64,000 nt of DNA from Mycobacterium rhizamassiliense (lineage in GTDB: Bacteria > Actinomycetota > Actinomycetes > Mycobacteriales > Mycobacteriaceae). A model generated the notes under the pieces. That model saw only the letters and a program-made list of their open reading frames with translations. It had not been told where the DNA came from and ran no database searches. Positions 35,886-43,813 of this stretch are shown one piece after another (position 1 is the first letter of the stretch; each line of letters begins with the position of its first letter). A program made the translations under genes and the position numbers. Location: assembly GCF_900157375.1 (NCBI RefSeq), contig NZ_LT721901.1, positions 1,449,606-1,513,605 of the forward strand, given 5' to 3'.

Positions 35886-36325
35886 CGTGGCCCCGACTGG
35901 GGGATCCACCGGCGTAGGCGATGAATTTCACAGCCCCACAACGACATTGCCCACACCCCATGCTGCCGATTAAGGTCCGTTAGCGTTTCTAACGAGGAGT
36001 TTAACTCTCCGTCCTCGGTCCCGCACGCCCGGTTGCCGAGCCCTCGGTCGATGGGCCTTACGAGCGAAAGTCGCAGACGGAGAACGCCGTTCGCTGTAGT
36101 GACGCCGTCACCGGCTATCTCCCTTGCTATTTAACGATCCCGATGTCTCCCGGCGGCATTCCGGCCGATTGCCAGGGTGCCTCGGTGGGTGGTTTCGGCA
36201 AATAGCGGCGCGTTCATCCGCTGCGGCATCCCGCGGCCGCTTTTCCCCCGCCAGGGCGGCGCAGGGAATAATCCCGTCGACAGGGAGCGTTCCGCCACCC
36301 GAAGCCGATAGACAGGGGTAGCGCG
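35886..36325. other. 440-bp intergenic region
   Basis: No ORF here has family character; a 65-codon frame at 36124 is basic and low-complexity. The region holds the promoters for the DUF6065 gene (minus) and the LLM gene (plus). A hairpin-like repeat lies at 35978-35994 (CGTTAG-cgttt-CTAACG), with GAGTTTAACTC just after it at 35998-36008 and GTGAC-GCC-GTCAC at 36100-36112. Confidence 0.5.
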
Positions 36326-37159
36326 ATGAAGATCGGGATTTCGACGTTCGTCAACGACGACAGTATCGGCACGGTGTCACTCGCCCGCGCGATCGAAGAG
36401 CGGGGCTTCGACTCGCTGGTGGTCGCCGAGCACACCCACATTCCGGCCAGCCGCGAATCCGCCTATCCGATGGGTGGCGAGCTGCCGCAGCACTACTACC
36501 GCACCCTGGACCCGTTCGTCACGCTGGGCGCCGCGGCCGCGGTGACCTCGAAGATCGACCTGTTCACCGGGATCGCGCTGCTCATCGAACGCGATCCGAT
36601 CACCACGGCCAAGGAGGCCGCCAGCATCGACCTGATTTCGGGCGGACGCTTCGTGTTCGGCGTCGGGGCCGGCTGGAATCTCGAGGAGATGCGCAACCAC
36701 GGCACCGACCCGAAGACGCGCGGCGCGCTGCTCGACGAGCGCATCGAGGCGATCCGGGCGCTGTGGACCACCGAACCCGCCGAATACCACGGTAAGTTCG
36801 TCGACTTCCCGCCGTCCTATAGCCGCCCCAAGCCGGTGCAGAAGCCGCATCCGCCCATCTACATCGGGGGCGACTCCAACGCCACGGTCAAGCGGGTGAT
36901 CCGGCACGCGGCGGGCTGGATCTCCAACCCCAACCCCATCGAGGACATCACCGCGCGTATCAACCAGTTGCGCGAAGGCGCCGGCCATGACGTGCCGCTG
37001 GCGATGTTCGGCACGCCGTACAAGGACCTGGATTACTGGCGCGCGGCCGAGGACTTGGGCTTCGGCCACCTGGCGTTGTTCCTGCCGACCAAGCCGCACG
37101 ACGACACGCTGCGGCTGCTCGACAGGTTCGCCGCGCAGGTGGCCACTTACCGCGGCTAG
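36326..37159 (+). CDS. F420-dependent LLM class oxidoreductase (TIGR03619-like)
   Basis: A 277-residue luciferase-like barrel protein: KIGISTFVNDDSIGTVSLAR, SLVVAEHTHIPASRESAYPM, GTGIALLIERDPITTAKE-like strand (LFTGIALLIERDPITTAKEA), ISGGRFVFGVGAGWNLEEM and PPIYIGGDSNATVKRVIRHA. These are standard features of the Rv2161c-type F420 enzymes. Likely a cytosolic reductase or oxidase using F420H2; substrate unknown. It is followed closely by the convergent SDR remnant. Confidence 0.9.
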   Translation: MKIGISTFVNDDSIGTVSLARAIEERGFDSLVVAEHTHIPASRESAYPMGGELPQHYYRTLDPFVTLGAAAAVTSKIDLFTGIALLIERDPITTAKEAASIDLISGGRFVFGVGAGWNLEEMRNHGTDPKTRGALLDERIEAIRALWTTEPAEYHGKFVDFPPSYSRPKPVQKPHPPIYIGGDSNATVKRVIRHAAGWISNPNPIEDITARINQLREGAGHDVPLAMFGTPYKDLDYWRAAEDLGFGHLALFLPTKPHDDTLRLLDRFAAQVATYRG

Positions 37160-37165
37160 GCCCGG

Positions 37166-37666
37166 TTACTTGAACATGCTGCCCGCGTCGACGGTGACGG
37201 GAAGCCCTGTTATATAACGGGATTCGTCAGACGCGAGGAACGGCACCGCGTTGCTGATGTCGACGGGCTCGACCCATCCGATCGGCAGCACGTGCATGAA
37301 CTGGGCAGCGACCTTGAGGTCGTCGGGTCCCGGGTCTTTGAGGTCGGGCCGGAACAGCTTCATCGTGCCCTCGTTCATGAACATCGGCGTGTTCACGTTG
37401 GTCGGGTGCACGGAGTTGACGCGGATGAAGTGCTGGCCCAGCTCGACGGCGAAGGTGCGCATCAGGCCCACCACACCGTGTTTCGCGGCGATGTAGTGGC
37501 CGGTGTGCGGGTAGGCCTTGAGGCCGCCCACCGAGCTGGTCAGGATGATCGAGCCGCCCTGGCCCTGGGAAATGAGGTGCGGCACACCGGCTTTGACGGT
37601 CTTCCAGACGCCCGAGAGGTTGACGTCGATCATCTCCGTCCAGTCGGCTTCGCTGGTCTTGTCTAG
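37166..37666 (-). pseudogene. mycofactocin-type SDR, 5' half deleted
   Basis: The remaining ~166 codons carry the second half of a short-chain dehydrogenase: DKTSEADWTEMIDVNLSGVW, IILTSSVGGLKAYPHTGHYI with catalytic Ser and the YxxxK pair (Y in GHYIAAKHG), and the ending GLPVTVDAGSMFK typical of mycofactocin-coupled SDRs (TIGR03971, about 275 residues). The cofactor-binding N-terminus (TGxxxGIG, ~110 residues) is absent. Upstream of about 37666 the sequence becomes a P450 fragment on the opposite strand. Without the Rossmann glycines the product cannot bind NAD. Confidence 0.8.
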
Positions 37667-38278
37667 CGTCTGACCGGACTTGCCACCGCGACCTACCCCG
37701 ATGGCTCGACACCGCCCCTGCTGGAGGTGGTCCGGCCGGCGACGTTTTTGTTCGCCGCCGGGCAGGAGACCGTGACCAAGCTGCTCAGCTCGGCGGTGCA
37801 GGTGCTCGGCGACCGGCCCGAGCTGCAGGACCGGTTACGCGCCGACCGCAACCTCATCGGCCCGTTCACCGAGGAAGCCCTGCGCCTGCAGAGTCCGACC
37901 AAGGTCGACTTCCGGCTCGCCCGCAAGACCACCACGCTCGGCGGGGTGCACATCCCGGCCGGCACCGTCCTGATGCTCTGCCTCGGCGCGGCCAACCGCG
38001 ACCTCCGAAAGTTCGACAACCCTGACGAGTTCCAGGTCGACCGCAAGAACGTCCGGGAGCAGATCGCGTTCGGCCGCGGCATCCACACCTGCGCGCGTGC
38101 CCCGCTTGCCCGGGTGCAAGGGCAGATCACCATCAACCGCCTCCTTGACCGGACACGCGACATGGTGATCAGCGAGGCCAAGCACGGGTCGCCTGGCGAT
38201 CGCCAGTACCGCTACGAGTCCACCTTCCTGCTGCGCGGCCTCACCGAGCTGCACATCGAATTCACCGCGGCGGACTAA
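37667..38278 (+). pseudogene. cytochrome P450, 5' half deleted
   Basis: About 203 codons of a CYP C-terminal half remain: TATYPDGSTPPLLEVV, the I-helix FLFAAGQETVTKLL, the ExxR region FTEEALRLQSPTKVDFRLAR, and the heme loop FGRGIHTCARAPLARVQGQI with the axial Cys. The N-terminal ~220 residues (helices A-G) are missing. The frame is closed by TAG at 37664 just before the fragment, and there is no ribosome site. The fragment abuts the SDR remnant head to head. Normal CYP length is about 400-430. Confidence 0.8.
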
Positions 38279-38325
38279 CCCGCGGATTTACGTGTAACTC
38301 GCGCCCGGTCTGGCTATCAGGGAAT

Positions 38326-38346
38326 AGACGATGTGTCACGTCGTCT
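38326..38346. promoter_or_regulatory. 21-bp palindrome upstream of the WS/DGAT gene
   Basis: AGACGA-TGTG-T-CACG-TCGTCT is symmetric over 21 bp with one mismatched pair. It ends 30 bp before the WS/DGAT start, a good repressor position. Confidence 0.55.
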
Positions 38347-38376
38347 CCTAGCACGGGCCGAAGGGTGGGTCGCAGC

Positions 38377-39735
38377 ATGAAACCGATATCGCCGACCGAT
38401 TCGCTGTTTCTCATCGGCGAATCGCGCGAGCATCCGATGCACGCCGGTTCGTTGCAGCTGTTCCAGCCCCCGGAGGACGCCGGGCCGCACTTCGTCCGCG
38501 AGTCCTATCAGGCGATGCTCGAGCACACCGACATCCAGCCGACCTTCCGCAAGCATCCGTCGTTCTTCGGTGGCCTCACCAACGTGGCGTGGTCGTTCGA
38601 CAAGGACGTCGAGCTCGACTACCACGTGCGCCGGTCCGCGCTGCCGGAGCCGGGACGCGTGCGTGACCTGCTGGAGCTGGCGTCCCGGTTACACGGCGGC
38701 CTGCTGGATCGGCACCGGCCGCTGTGGGAGACCCACCTCGTCGAGGGCCTGCAGGACGGGCGCTACGCGGTCTACACGAAGTTCCATCACTCCCTGATGG
38801 ACGGGATGTCGGCGATGCGGTTGATGCACCGTGCCTTCACTCCCGATCCGACCGACGACGAGGTGCGGGTTCCCTGGAGCCTGGGCCGGCGCAAGCGCAA
38901 GGAGCACGGCCCCGGGCCGTCCCTGCTGCAGCAGGCGGCCGATACCGCGGGGTCGACGTTGGCATTGGCCCCCTCGACGCTGAAGCTCGCGCGGGCGGCG
39001 CTGCTGGAACAGCAGCTGACCCTGCCGTTCCGGGCGCCGCGCAGCATGTTCAACGTGCGCATCGGCGGCGCCCGGCGGGTCGCCGCTCAATCCTGGTCGC
39101 TGGATCGCATCAAGGCCATCAAGGAGGCCGCTGGCGTGACGGTCAACGACGTGGTGCTCGCCATGTCCGCCGGCGCGCTGCGCGCGTATCTGCTTGAGCA
39201 AAACGCCCTTCCGGACGCTCCGCTGACGGCGATGGTGCCGGTCAACCTCCGCAAGGAGGGCGACGACCGCAGCGGGAACAACGTGGGCACCTTCCTGTGC
39301 AACCTCGCGACAGACCTCGACGATCCGGCCAAGCGGCTCGAGATCATCAGCAGCTCCATCAGCGACACCAAAGAGGTGTTCTGGCAACTGCCCCCGGCCC
39401 AGCAGCTGGCCCTGTCGGCGCTGAACATCGGGGGCCTGTTCTTCGGGTTGCTCCCCGGCTATCTCTCGTTTGCCGCGCCGCCGTTCAACGTCGTCATCTC
39501 GAACGTCTCGGCCGGGCGCTCGGAGCCGCTGTACTGGCGGGGTGCGCGGTTGGACGGCAACTATCCGCTGTCGATCCCGCTGGACGGGCAGGCGGTCAAC
39601 ATCACCGTCACCAACAACGCCGACAACCTTGACTTCGGCCTGGTCGGCTGCCGGCGCAGCGTGCCACACCTGCAACGGATGCTGGGCCACCTGGAGACAT
39701 CGCTAAAGGATCTCGAGCGCGGGTTCGACATCTGA
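38377..39735 (+). CDS. wax ester synthase/diacylglycerol acyltransferase (WS/DGAT)
   Basis: A 452-residue acyltransferase that esterifies diacylglycerol or fatty alcohols with acyl-CoA to make storage lipid. The active-site motif HHxxxDG is in VYTKFHHSLMDGMSAM (near residue 140), and the second family motif is FNVVISNVSAG with PLYWRGARLDGNYPLS near the C-terminus. N-terminal KPISPTDSLFLIGESREHPM matches the mycobacterial Tgs family start. ATG at 38377 is used; one four codons earlier is possible. A 21-bp palindrome upstream implies specific control. A strong bidirectional hairpin follows the stop. Confidence 0.93.
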   Translation: MKPISPTDSLFLIGESREHPMHAGSLQLFQPPEDAGPHFVRESYQAMLEHTDIQPTFRKHPSFFGGLTNVAWSFDKDVELDYHVRRSALPEPGRVRDLLELASRLHGGLLDRHRPLWETHLVEGLQDGRYAVYTKFHHSLMDGMSAMRLMHRAFTPDPTDDEVRVPWSLGRRKRKEHGPGPSLLQQAADTAGSTLALAPSTLKLARAALLEQQLTLPFRAPRSMFNVRIGGARRVAAQSWSLDRIKAIKEAAGVTVNDVVLAMSAGALRAYLLEQNALPDAPLTAMVPVNLRKEGDDRSGNNVGTFLCNLATDLDDPAKRLEIISSSISDTKEVFWQLPPAQQLALSALNIGGLFFGLLPGYLSFAAPPFNVVISNVSAGRSEPLYWRGARLDGNYPLSIPLDGQAVNITVTNNADNLDFGLVGCRRSVPHLQRMLGHLETSLKDLERGFDI

Positions 39736-39736
39736 A

Positions 39737-39771
39737 TTAGCCGGCGCGGCTTGGCTTTCCGTGCCGGCTAA
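39737..39771. terminator. bidirectional hairpin between WS/DGAT and zinc-ribbon genes
   Basis: TTAGCCGGC and GCCGGCTAA form a perfect 9-bp stem around a 17-nt loop, starting 1 bp after the WS/DGAT stop and 42 bp past the convergent zinc-ribbon stop. It can serve both transcripts. Confidence 0.65.
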
Positions 39772-39813
39772 CAGCCAGCGATCACGAGTAGCGTTGCAAC
39801 AGAACGTGTTTGG

Positions 39814-39987
39814 CTAAGCGGCCGCTGTTCTGGGAGCGGATACGACGGAGATCTCGGAATGGACGTTGCCGCAAGTACCGCACTGCACCTGGTACTCGAG
39901 TGTGTCGTCACCGCGATCGAGAAATTGATACTCGGCAAAGCTCATGCATCGTGGGCAGCGCGCACTACCACGTTCCACTGTCACCAT
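39814..39987 (-). CDS. 57-residue zinc-ribbon micro-protein
   Basis: A small gene read directly from the minus strand. The protein starts MVTVERGSARCPRCMSFAEY, carries Cys-x2-Cys at residues 11-14 and Cys-x2-Cys at 36-39 (QCGTCGNVH), and ends SVVSAPRTAAA. The two pairs with a ~21-residue spacer and aromatic/acidic filling are a rubredoxin-like zinc ribbon. AGGGGGA stands 5 bp before the ATG, and the stop overlaps no other gene. Spacing to the divergent 48-residue gene is 166 bp, with an inverted repeat at 40006-40021. Function is unknown; such ribbons mediate protein or nucleic-acid contacts. Confidence 0.7.
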   Translation of the reverse strand: MVTVERGSARCPRCMSFAEYQFLDRGDDTLEYQVQCGTCGNVHSEISVVSAPRTAAA

Positions 39988-40005
39988 ATCCGTCCCCCTG
40001 CCAAG

Positions 40006-40021
40006 TTGACGATGACGTCAA
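40006..40021. promoter_or_regulatory. inverted repeat upstream of the zinc-ribbon gene
   Basis: TTGACG-ATGA-CGTCAA has 6-bp perfect arms and contains TGACGTCA. It lies 19 bp upstream of the zinc-ribbon ATG, overlapping the place of its promoter. Confidence 0.45.
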
Positions 40022-40153
40022 AATACCCCGTTCGGCGCTGTTCAAATCACGAATTCGCAATCTTGGTAGGCGTGAATTTCCGGGCGGGTTTCGGACCTGC
40101 CGATCGCGGAGACCCTGACCGGAGAACCGGAAGAGATCGAAAGGACGCCAGAC

Positions 40154-40300
40154 ATGGCCAGCGGCAAGCCGGAAGACGCCAGAAAAATGACCGATGAGCA
40201 GCGCGAAGTGGAAAAGCAACTGGAGCACCAGCACGACGATCCCGACGGGCCCGGGCTAGGACAGTCGCGCGACAACACCGCCGAGGAGACGTCTCGGTAG
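40154..40300 (+). CDS. 48-residue hydrophilic micro-protein
   Basis: A short ORF starting MASGKPEDARKMTDEQREVE and ending in DNTAEETSR. It is rich in Asp, Glu, Gln, Arg and His, has no hydrophobic core and is probably disordered or a short helix (MTDEQREVEKQLEHQH). AAAGGA lies 8 bp before the ATG. Coding is supported by the ribosome site, by a convergent terminator hairpin starting right after the TAG, and by strong GC at third positions. It is divergent from the zinc-ribbon gene. Function unknown. Confidence 0.5.
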   Translation: MASGKPEDARKMTDEQREVEKQLEHQHDDPDGPGLGQSRDNTAEETSR

Positions 40301-40333
40301 GCCCAATCTAGTTATCTGGCTGCAGCATTGGGC
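40301..40333. terminator. convergent terminator hairpin
   Basis: GCCCAAT (40301-40307) and ATTGGGC (40327-40333) pair perfectly around a 19-nt loop in the 38-bp gap between the micro-protein stop and the convergent SDR stop. Confidence 0.5.
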
Positions 40334-40338
40334 ACGAG

Positions 40339-41115
40339 CTATGCGTCGAGATCGGGGGCCCAGGCCACGCCGTTGATGTGGCTGCCGCCGTCGACGAACA
40401 GGGTATTGCCGGTCAGATAGCGCGAGCCCTCGCCCGCCAGGAACACCGCGACCGGCGCGATGTCCGCATAGGGGTCCCCCATCCGGCCCATCGGGTTGGC
40501 CGCATCGGCCATCGCCTCCAGCTCCGGGTAGTCGCCGATCGCGCGAAAGAAGGCCTGGCTCTTGGCCGCGGGGCACAACGCGTTCACGGTCACACCCGTG
40601 GGCGCCCATTCGCGGGCGGCGGTCCGGGTGAGGGTTCGCAGCGCCTCCTTGGCCGCGTTGTATTCCAGCGAACCGATGTGCGCGTTGACGCCGTTGAGGC
40701 TGCACAGGTTGACCACACGGCCCCAGCCCCGCGCCTTCATGTGCGGAAATGCCGCGCGCATCGCCCAATACGGGCCGTAGTACCCGACCGCGATCCCGTG
40801 GGCGAGCTGCTCGTCGGACTTGTTCTCCACCCGGCCGAGAGCTCCGCCGCCCCACGCATTGTTCACCACGATGTCGATCGCGCCGTACTGCGAAACCGTT
40901 GTCTCGACGGCGTTTTCGACCTGCTCGCGCACCGATACGTCGGTGCCGACAAACAACCCGTCGATCGCCGCCGCGACGGCGGCACCCGCGTCGGGGTCCA
41001 ACTCGGCGACCGCGACGCGCGCACCCTCGTCGGCGAAGCGACGGGCGATGCCCTCGCCGATGCCCGCACCCGCGCCCGTCACCAGTGCGACCTTGCCGTC
41101 GAGCGCCCCGCTCAT
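40339..41115 (-). CDS. short-chain dehydrogenase/reductase
   Basis: A 258-residue classical SDR. Cofactor site VALVTGAGAGIGEGIARRFA, NNAWGGG in place of the usual NNAG, catalytic Ser in VVNLCSLNGVNAH and Tyr/Lys in LEYNAAKEALRTLTR, and C-terminal YLTGNTLFVDGGSHING. The cofactor is likely NAD (Asp-rich strand end AVAELDPDAG). Its ATG overlaps the stop of the upstream SnoaL-like gene (ATGA), so the two form an operon. Substrate unknown. Confidence 0.92.
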   Translation of the reverse strand: MSGALDGKVALVTGAGAGIGEGIARRFADEGARVAVAELDPDAGAAVAAAIDGLFVGTDVSVREQVENAVETTVSQYGAIDIVVNNAWGGGALGRVENKSDEQLAHGIAVGYYGPYWAMRAAFPHMKARGWGRVVNLCSLNGVNAHIGSLEYNAAKEALRTLTRTAAREWAPTGVTVNALCPAAKSQAFFRAIGDYPELEAMADAANPMGRMGDPYADIAPVAVFLAGEGSRYLTGNTLFVDGGSHINGVAWAPDLDA

Positions 41116-41597
41116 CGCGCAGCTCCGGGGATCCCGGCGGACAACAGCTCCCGCGCTTCAGCCTGGCCGTCGAGGGCCCGGGTGGTACGGGCCACGATCT
41201 GCCAGCGGCGGTCGATGCGCTGAAGCCGAAAGTGGTTCGCGCCGGCGCGCGCGACCGTGAAGCCGTCGTCGCGTTTGCGCACCAGGATCGACTCGCACAC
41301 CGCGACCGCGCTGTCGCCGTCGACGGTGGCCACCGCGGGCCCCAGGAAGTGGCAGCAGCCCCGGGTGATCAGCCCCTGATGCGCGTCCGAGCGCACCATC
41401 GCCACCACGTCGGCGCGACTGCGCATCGACCAGCCTTCGACGTCGTAGCCGCCCTCGTCCGCCCACAGCTCGCCCGTCGCTTCGGCCGCGCCGGCGTCCA
41501 CCAGCGGGCCGTACGAGGCGATCATCCGCTCGATCGCGCGCTCGTCCTCGATGCGGCCGAGTCGTCGCTCGATCTCCGCAATGCCTGTGTCACTCAC
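41112..41597 (-). CDS. SnoaL/NTF2-like protein
   Basis: A 161-residue cone-fold protein of the SnoaL_4 type: EIERRLGRIEDERAIERMIA, SYGPLVDAGAAEATGELWAD and FRLQRIDRRWQIVARTTRAL. Relatives act as dehydratase/isomerase-like partners of steroid or aromatic pathways. The start is GTG at 41597 (VSDTGIAEIERR), as the longer frame upstream runs into the promoter palindrome. It is translationally coupled to the SDR gene and divergent from the IclR gene. Confidence 0.85.
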   Translation of the reverse strand: MSDTGIAEIERRLGRIEDERAIERMIASYGPLVDAGAAEATGELWADEGGYDVEGWSMRSRADVVAMVRSDAHQGLITRGCCHFLGPAVATVDGDSAVAVCESILVRKRDDGFTVARAGANHFRLQRIDRRWQIVARTTRALDGQAEARELLSAGIPGAAR

Positions 41598-41637
41598 CGT
41601 CCCGTTGTAACCCGTCGCCGAACGAACGGGCCCTTGC

Positions 41638-41654
41638 GTCCCGATTATCGGGAC
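41638..41654. promoter_or_regulatory. 17-bp perfect palindrome, likely IclR operator
   Basis: GTCCCGAT-T-ATCGGGAC has 8-bp perfect arms around one base. It sits between the divergent SnoaL-like/SDR operon and the IclR gene, 44 bp before the IclR start. Confidence 0.65.
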
Positions 41655-41698
41655 CAGTAATCTGGGTAGAACCAATTCTCTTTTTGATCGAGGTTCCG

Positions 41699-42352
41699 AT
41701 GACGATGGTTGACCGGTTCACGTCGATCATCGATGCCTTCGACGACGCCACTGTCGGCCTGAGCCTCGACCAGGTCGCGGCCAGGGCGGAGCTGCCGCGC
41801 TCGACCACCCACCGCATCCTGGATCATCTGGTCCGGCTGAGCTGGGTCTCGCACTCCGACCGGGGCTACGGCTTAGGGGACCGCGCGATGTCGTGGGGTG
41901 CCGGCGACGCAACCGATCTGCGCCTGCGCTCCGCGGCGGCACCGGTGCTGCACCACCTGCAGATCAAGACCGGAGCCGTCGTGCATCTCGGGGTGCTCGC
42001 CGGCCTCGACATCGTCCACGTGGACAAACTCGGCGGCCCTTCGGCGCCGGTCGTGCCCACCCGGGTCGGCACCAGGGCGCCCGCGCCACGGCTGGCGCTC
42101 GGTTTGGCGGTGCTGGCCGTCCAGCCGCCCGAACTGGTCGGACCCGGCATCGACGTCATTCGGGCGCGGGCCTGTGGCGTGGTGACCCGGCGCGGCGACT
42201 ACGGCCCGGAATTCACGTCGGTCGCGGCGACTATCGACCATCGGGCGGCGCTCGGAATCGTGTTGCCCGCCAACGCTTCCGCGCAGCGTTACGAGCCGTT
42301 GCTGCGCGCGGCCGCGGGCCAGGTGCGCCGCGAGCTCACCGATCGCCCATGA
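41699..42352 (+). CDS. IclR family transcriptional regulator
   Basis: A 217-residue IclR protein: winged HTH (FTSIIDAFDDATVGLSLDQV, ELPRSTTHRILDHLVRLSWV) and a C-terminal effector domain (TGAVVHLGVLAGLDIVHVDK ... FTSVAATIDHRAALGIVLPA). It is slightly short for the family (about 250), with a trimmed middle of the effector domain. ATG 41699 is used; an upstream TTG is less likely. A 17-bp palindrome upstream and the divergent SnoaL-like/SDR operon mark its probable targets. It overlaps the convergent SDR gene by 17 bp. Confidence 0.88.
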   Translation: MTMVDRFTSIIDAFDDATVGLSLDQVAARAELPRSTTHRILDHLVRLSWVSHSDRGYGLGDRAMSWGAGDATDLRLRSAAAPVLHHLQIKTGAVVHLGVLAGLDIVHVDKLGGPSAPVVPTRVGTRAPAPRLALGLAVLAVQPPELVGPGIDVIRARACGVVTRRGDYGPEFTSVAATIDHRAALGIVLPANASAQRYEPLLRAAAGQVRRELTDRP

Positions 42353-43127
42353 GCTGTTGCATCACCCGGTGCGTGCCCAGCACCACCTTGGCGCGGTCCG
42401 GATGGTTGCGCCGGGCGACGTCGTCACCGTTTCCGCCCGCCACGTAGACCGGCCCGTTGGGCAGCTGCTCGAGCCCTTCGCGGGCGACGTCGGCGGGTTC
42501 GGCGACCCGCAGGCCGGGAACGTCGAAGTTCAGCCCGACGCGCTCCATGGCTGGGGTTCGCGTCACGCCGAGCACCAATTCCAGGACGTCGACGTCGAAT
42601 TCGCGCAATTCGAGCCACAAGCTTTCGGCGAAGATGCGCCCGAACGCCTTCACTCCTCCGTACACGGAATGCCGCACGGACCCGAGGTAGCCGGCCATCG
42701 ACCCGACCAGCAGGATGCCGCCGCGGCGGCGCTCGCGCATCGGGCGCCCGAACTGCTGGGTCAGCGCCATCATGGTGCCGATGTTCAGGGCGATGACCCG
42801 GTCGAAGTCGGCGAGCTCGCCGTCGAGCAACGGCTCGCTGCACGTGTTGGCGCCCGCGTTGTAGATCAGCAGGCCGACCTCCACGCCCGCCGCCGCGGCC
42901 GCAACCTGCTCGACGGCCGCCGGATCAACCAGATCGACCGCGACAGTGCGGACCTCGGCGCCCAACGCTCGACACTCCTCGGCGGTCCGATCCAGCGGTG
43001 CCGGCTTGCGGGCGACCAGGACGAGGTCGAGTCCCGCGGCGGCGAGTAGCCGCGCGAACTCGGCGCCCACCCCCTCCGATCCGCCCGCGATCACTGCCCA
43101 GGGTCCGTACTTCGCCAGGTCTGTCAC
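42336..43127 (-). CDS. short-chain dehydrogenase/reductase
   Basis: A 263-residue SDR with cofactor site AVIAGGSEGVGAEFARLLAA, LIYNAGAN, catalytic Ser in LVGSMAGYLGSV and the Tyr/Lys pair in SVYGGVKAFGRIFAESL. The C-terminal part (VTRTPAMERVGLNFD) is of the DltE/YqjQ-like type that acts on hydrophobic ketones. The start is GTG at 43127 (VTDLAKYGPWAVIAGG), since upstream sequence is basic and unconserved. It is divergent from a TetR gene about 100 bp away. Confidence 0.88.
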   Translation of the reverse strand: MTDLAKYGPWAVIAGGSEGVGAEFARLLAAAGLDLVLVARKPAPLDRTAEECRALGAEVRTVAVDLVDPAAVEQVAAAAAGVEVGLLIYNAGANTCSEPLLDGELADFDRVIALNIGTMMALTQQFGRPMRERRRGGILLVGSMAGYLGSVRHSVYGGVKAFGRIFAESLWLELREFDVDVLELVLGVTRTPAMERVGLNFDVPGLRVAEPADVAREGLEQLPNGPVYVAGGNGDDVARRNHPDRAKVVLGTHRVMQQLMGDR

Positions 43128-43223
43128 CGTTCCAGGGTCGCGGGTGCGACGGCCGTGTGCCCGCGCCGTCCCGCTCATCGGTACAGCGGCGCGGCCGTGG
43201 CGGCGGCCGCCGATACTTGTGGG

Positions 43224-43808
43224 ATGCCGCGCATCAGCGAGCCCCGGCCGCCGGCCCTGCCCGCAACCGACGACCAACGGGCGCGGCGCACCGCCATCTT
43301 GCGGGCCGCCGCGCGGCTGGGCAGGGCTCGGCCGCTGGACCAGATCCAGGCCCAGGAGATCGCCGCGGAGGCCGGCGTCGCCTTGCGCACGCTCTACCGG
43401 TACTACCCGTCGAAGCACCACGTGTACGCGGCGGTGCTCACCGCGCAGATCGAGAAGTTGAAGCCGCCGGCACGGCCCCCCACCGACGCGGCGTCGGCCG
43501 TGGCCGAGCTGATGGCCGAGGCGTGCCGGAACATGTTGCGCTACAAGCATCTTGCGCACGCGATGATCGTCTCGACACAGGCCGTGCGGGCGCACTCAGG
43601 CGCCCTGGGCGATCAAGCGGTCCGCGACACGATCCTCGCGACCGCCGGAATCACCGAGCCCACCCCCGCGCAGGACCGCGTCGCGCGGCTGGTCGAACAG
43701 GTCACGTTCGGCGTGCTGACGTGGACGGTCGGCGGCGAAATGGACCCGGACGAGGCGGTGGCCGACGTGCAACTCGCCTGCCGGCTAATCGCCGCGGACC
43801 TGGTCTAG
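43224..43808 (+). CDS. TetR family transcriptional regulator
   Basis: A 194-residue TetR protein with HTH ILRAAARLGRARPLDQIQAQ and EAGVALRTLYRYYPSKHHVY, and a helical C-domain. This is of the class often found near steroid or P450 genes (KstR-like in shape). It is divergent from the SDR gene and probably controls it. GGGATG at 43221 gives the start; a longer upstream frame would cover the promoter. It converges on the last gene of the MoxR operon with 5 bp between stops. Confidence 0.9.
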   Translation: MPRISEPRPPALPATDDQRARRTAILRAAARLGRARPLDQIQAQEIAAEAGVALRTLYRYYPSKHHVYAAVLTAQIEKLKPPARPPTDAASAVAELMAEACRNMLRYKHLAHAMIVSTQAVRAHSGALGDQAVRDTILATAGITEPTPAQDRVARLVEQVTFGVLTWTVGGEMDPDEAVADVQLACRLIAADLV

Positions 43809-43813
43809 CGACT

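Noticed and set aside
36124..36321. 65-codon plus-strand gene upstream of the LLM gene
   Set aside because: Arg/Ser/Gly-rich, no ribosome site and no conserved motif.
39859..40197. 112-codon plus-strand ORF over the zinc-ribbon gene
   Set aside because: The minus-strand frame has paired Cys-x2-Cys motifs and a ribosome site; the plus frame has neither and runs across the promoter and the 48-residue gene.
43201..43212. CGGCGGCCGCCG palindrome before tetR as an operator
   Set aside because: Pure GC triplet symmetry is common by chance at this base composition.
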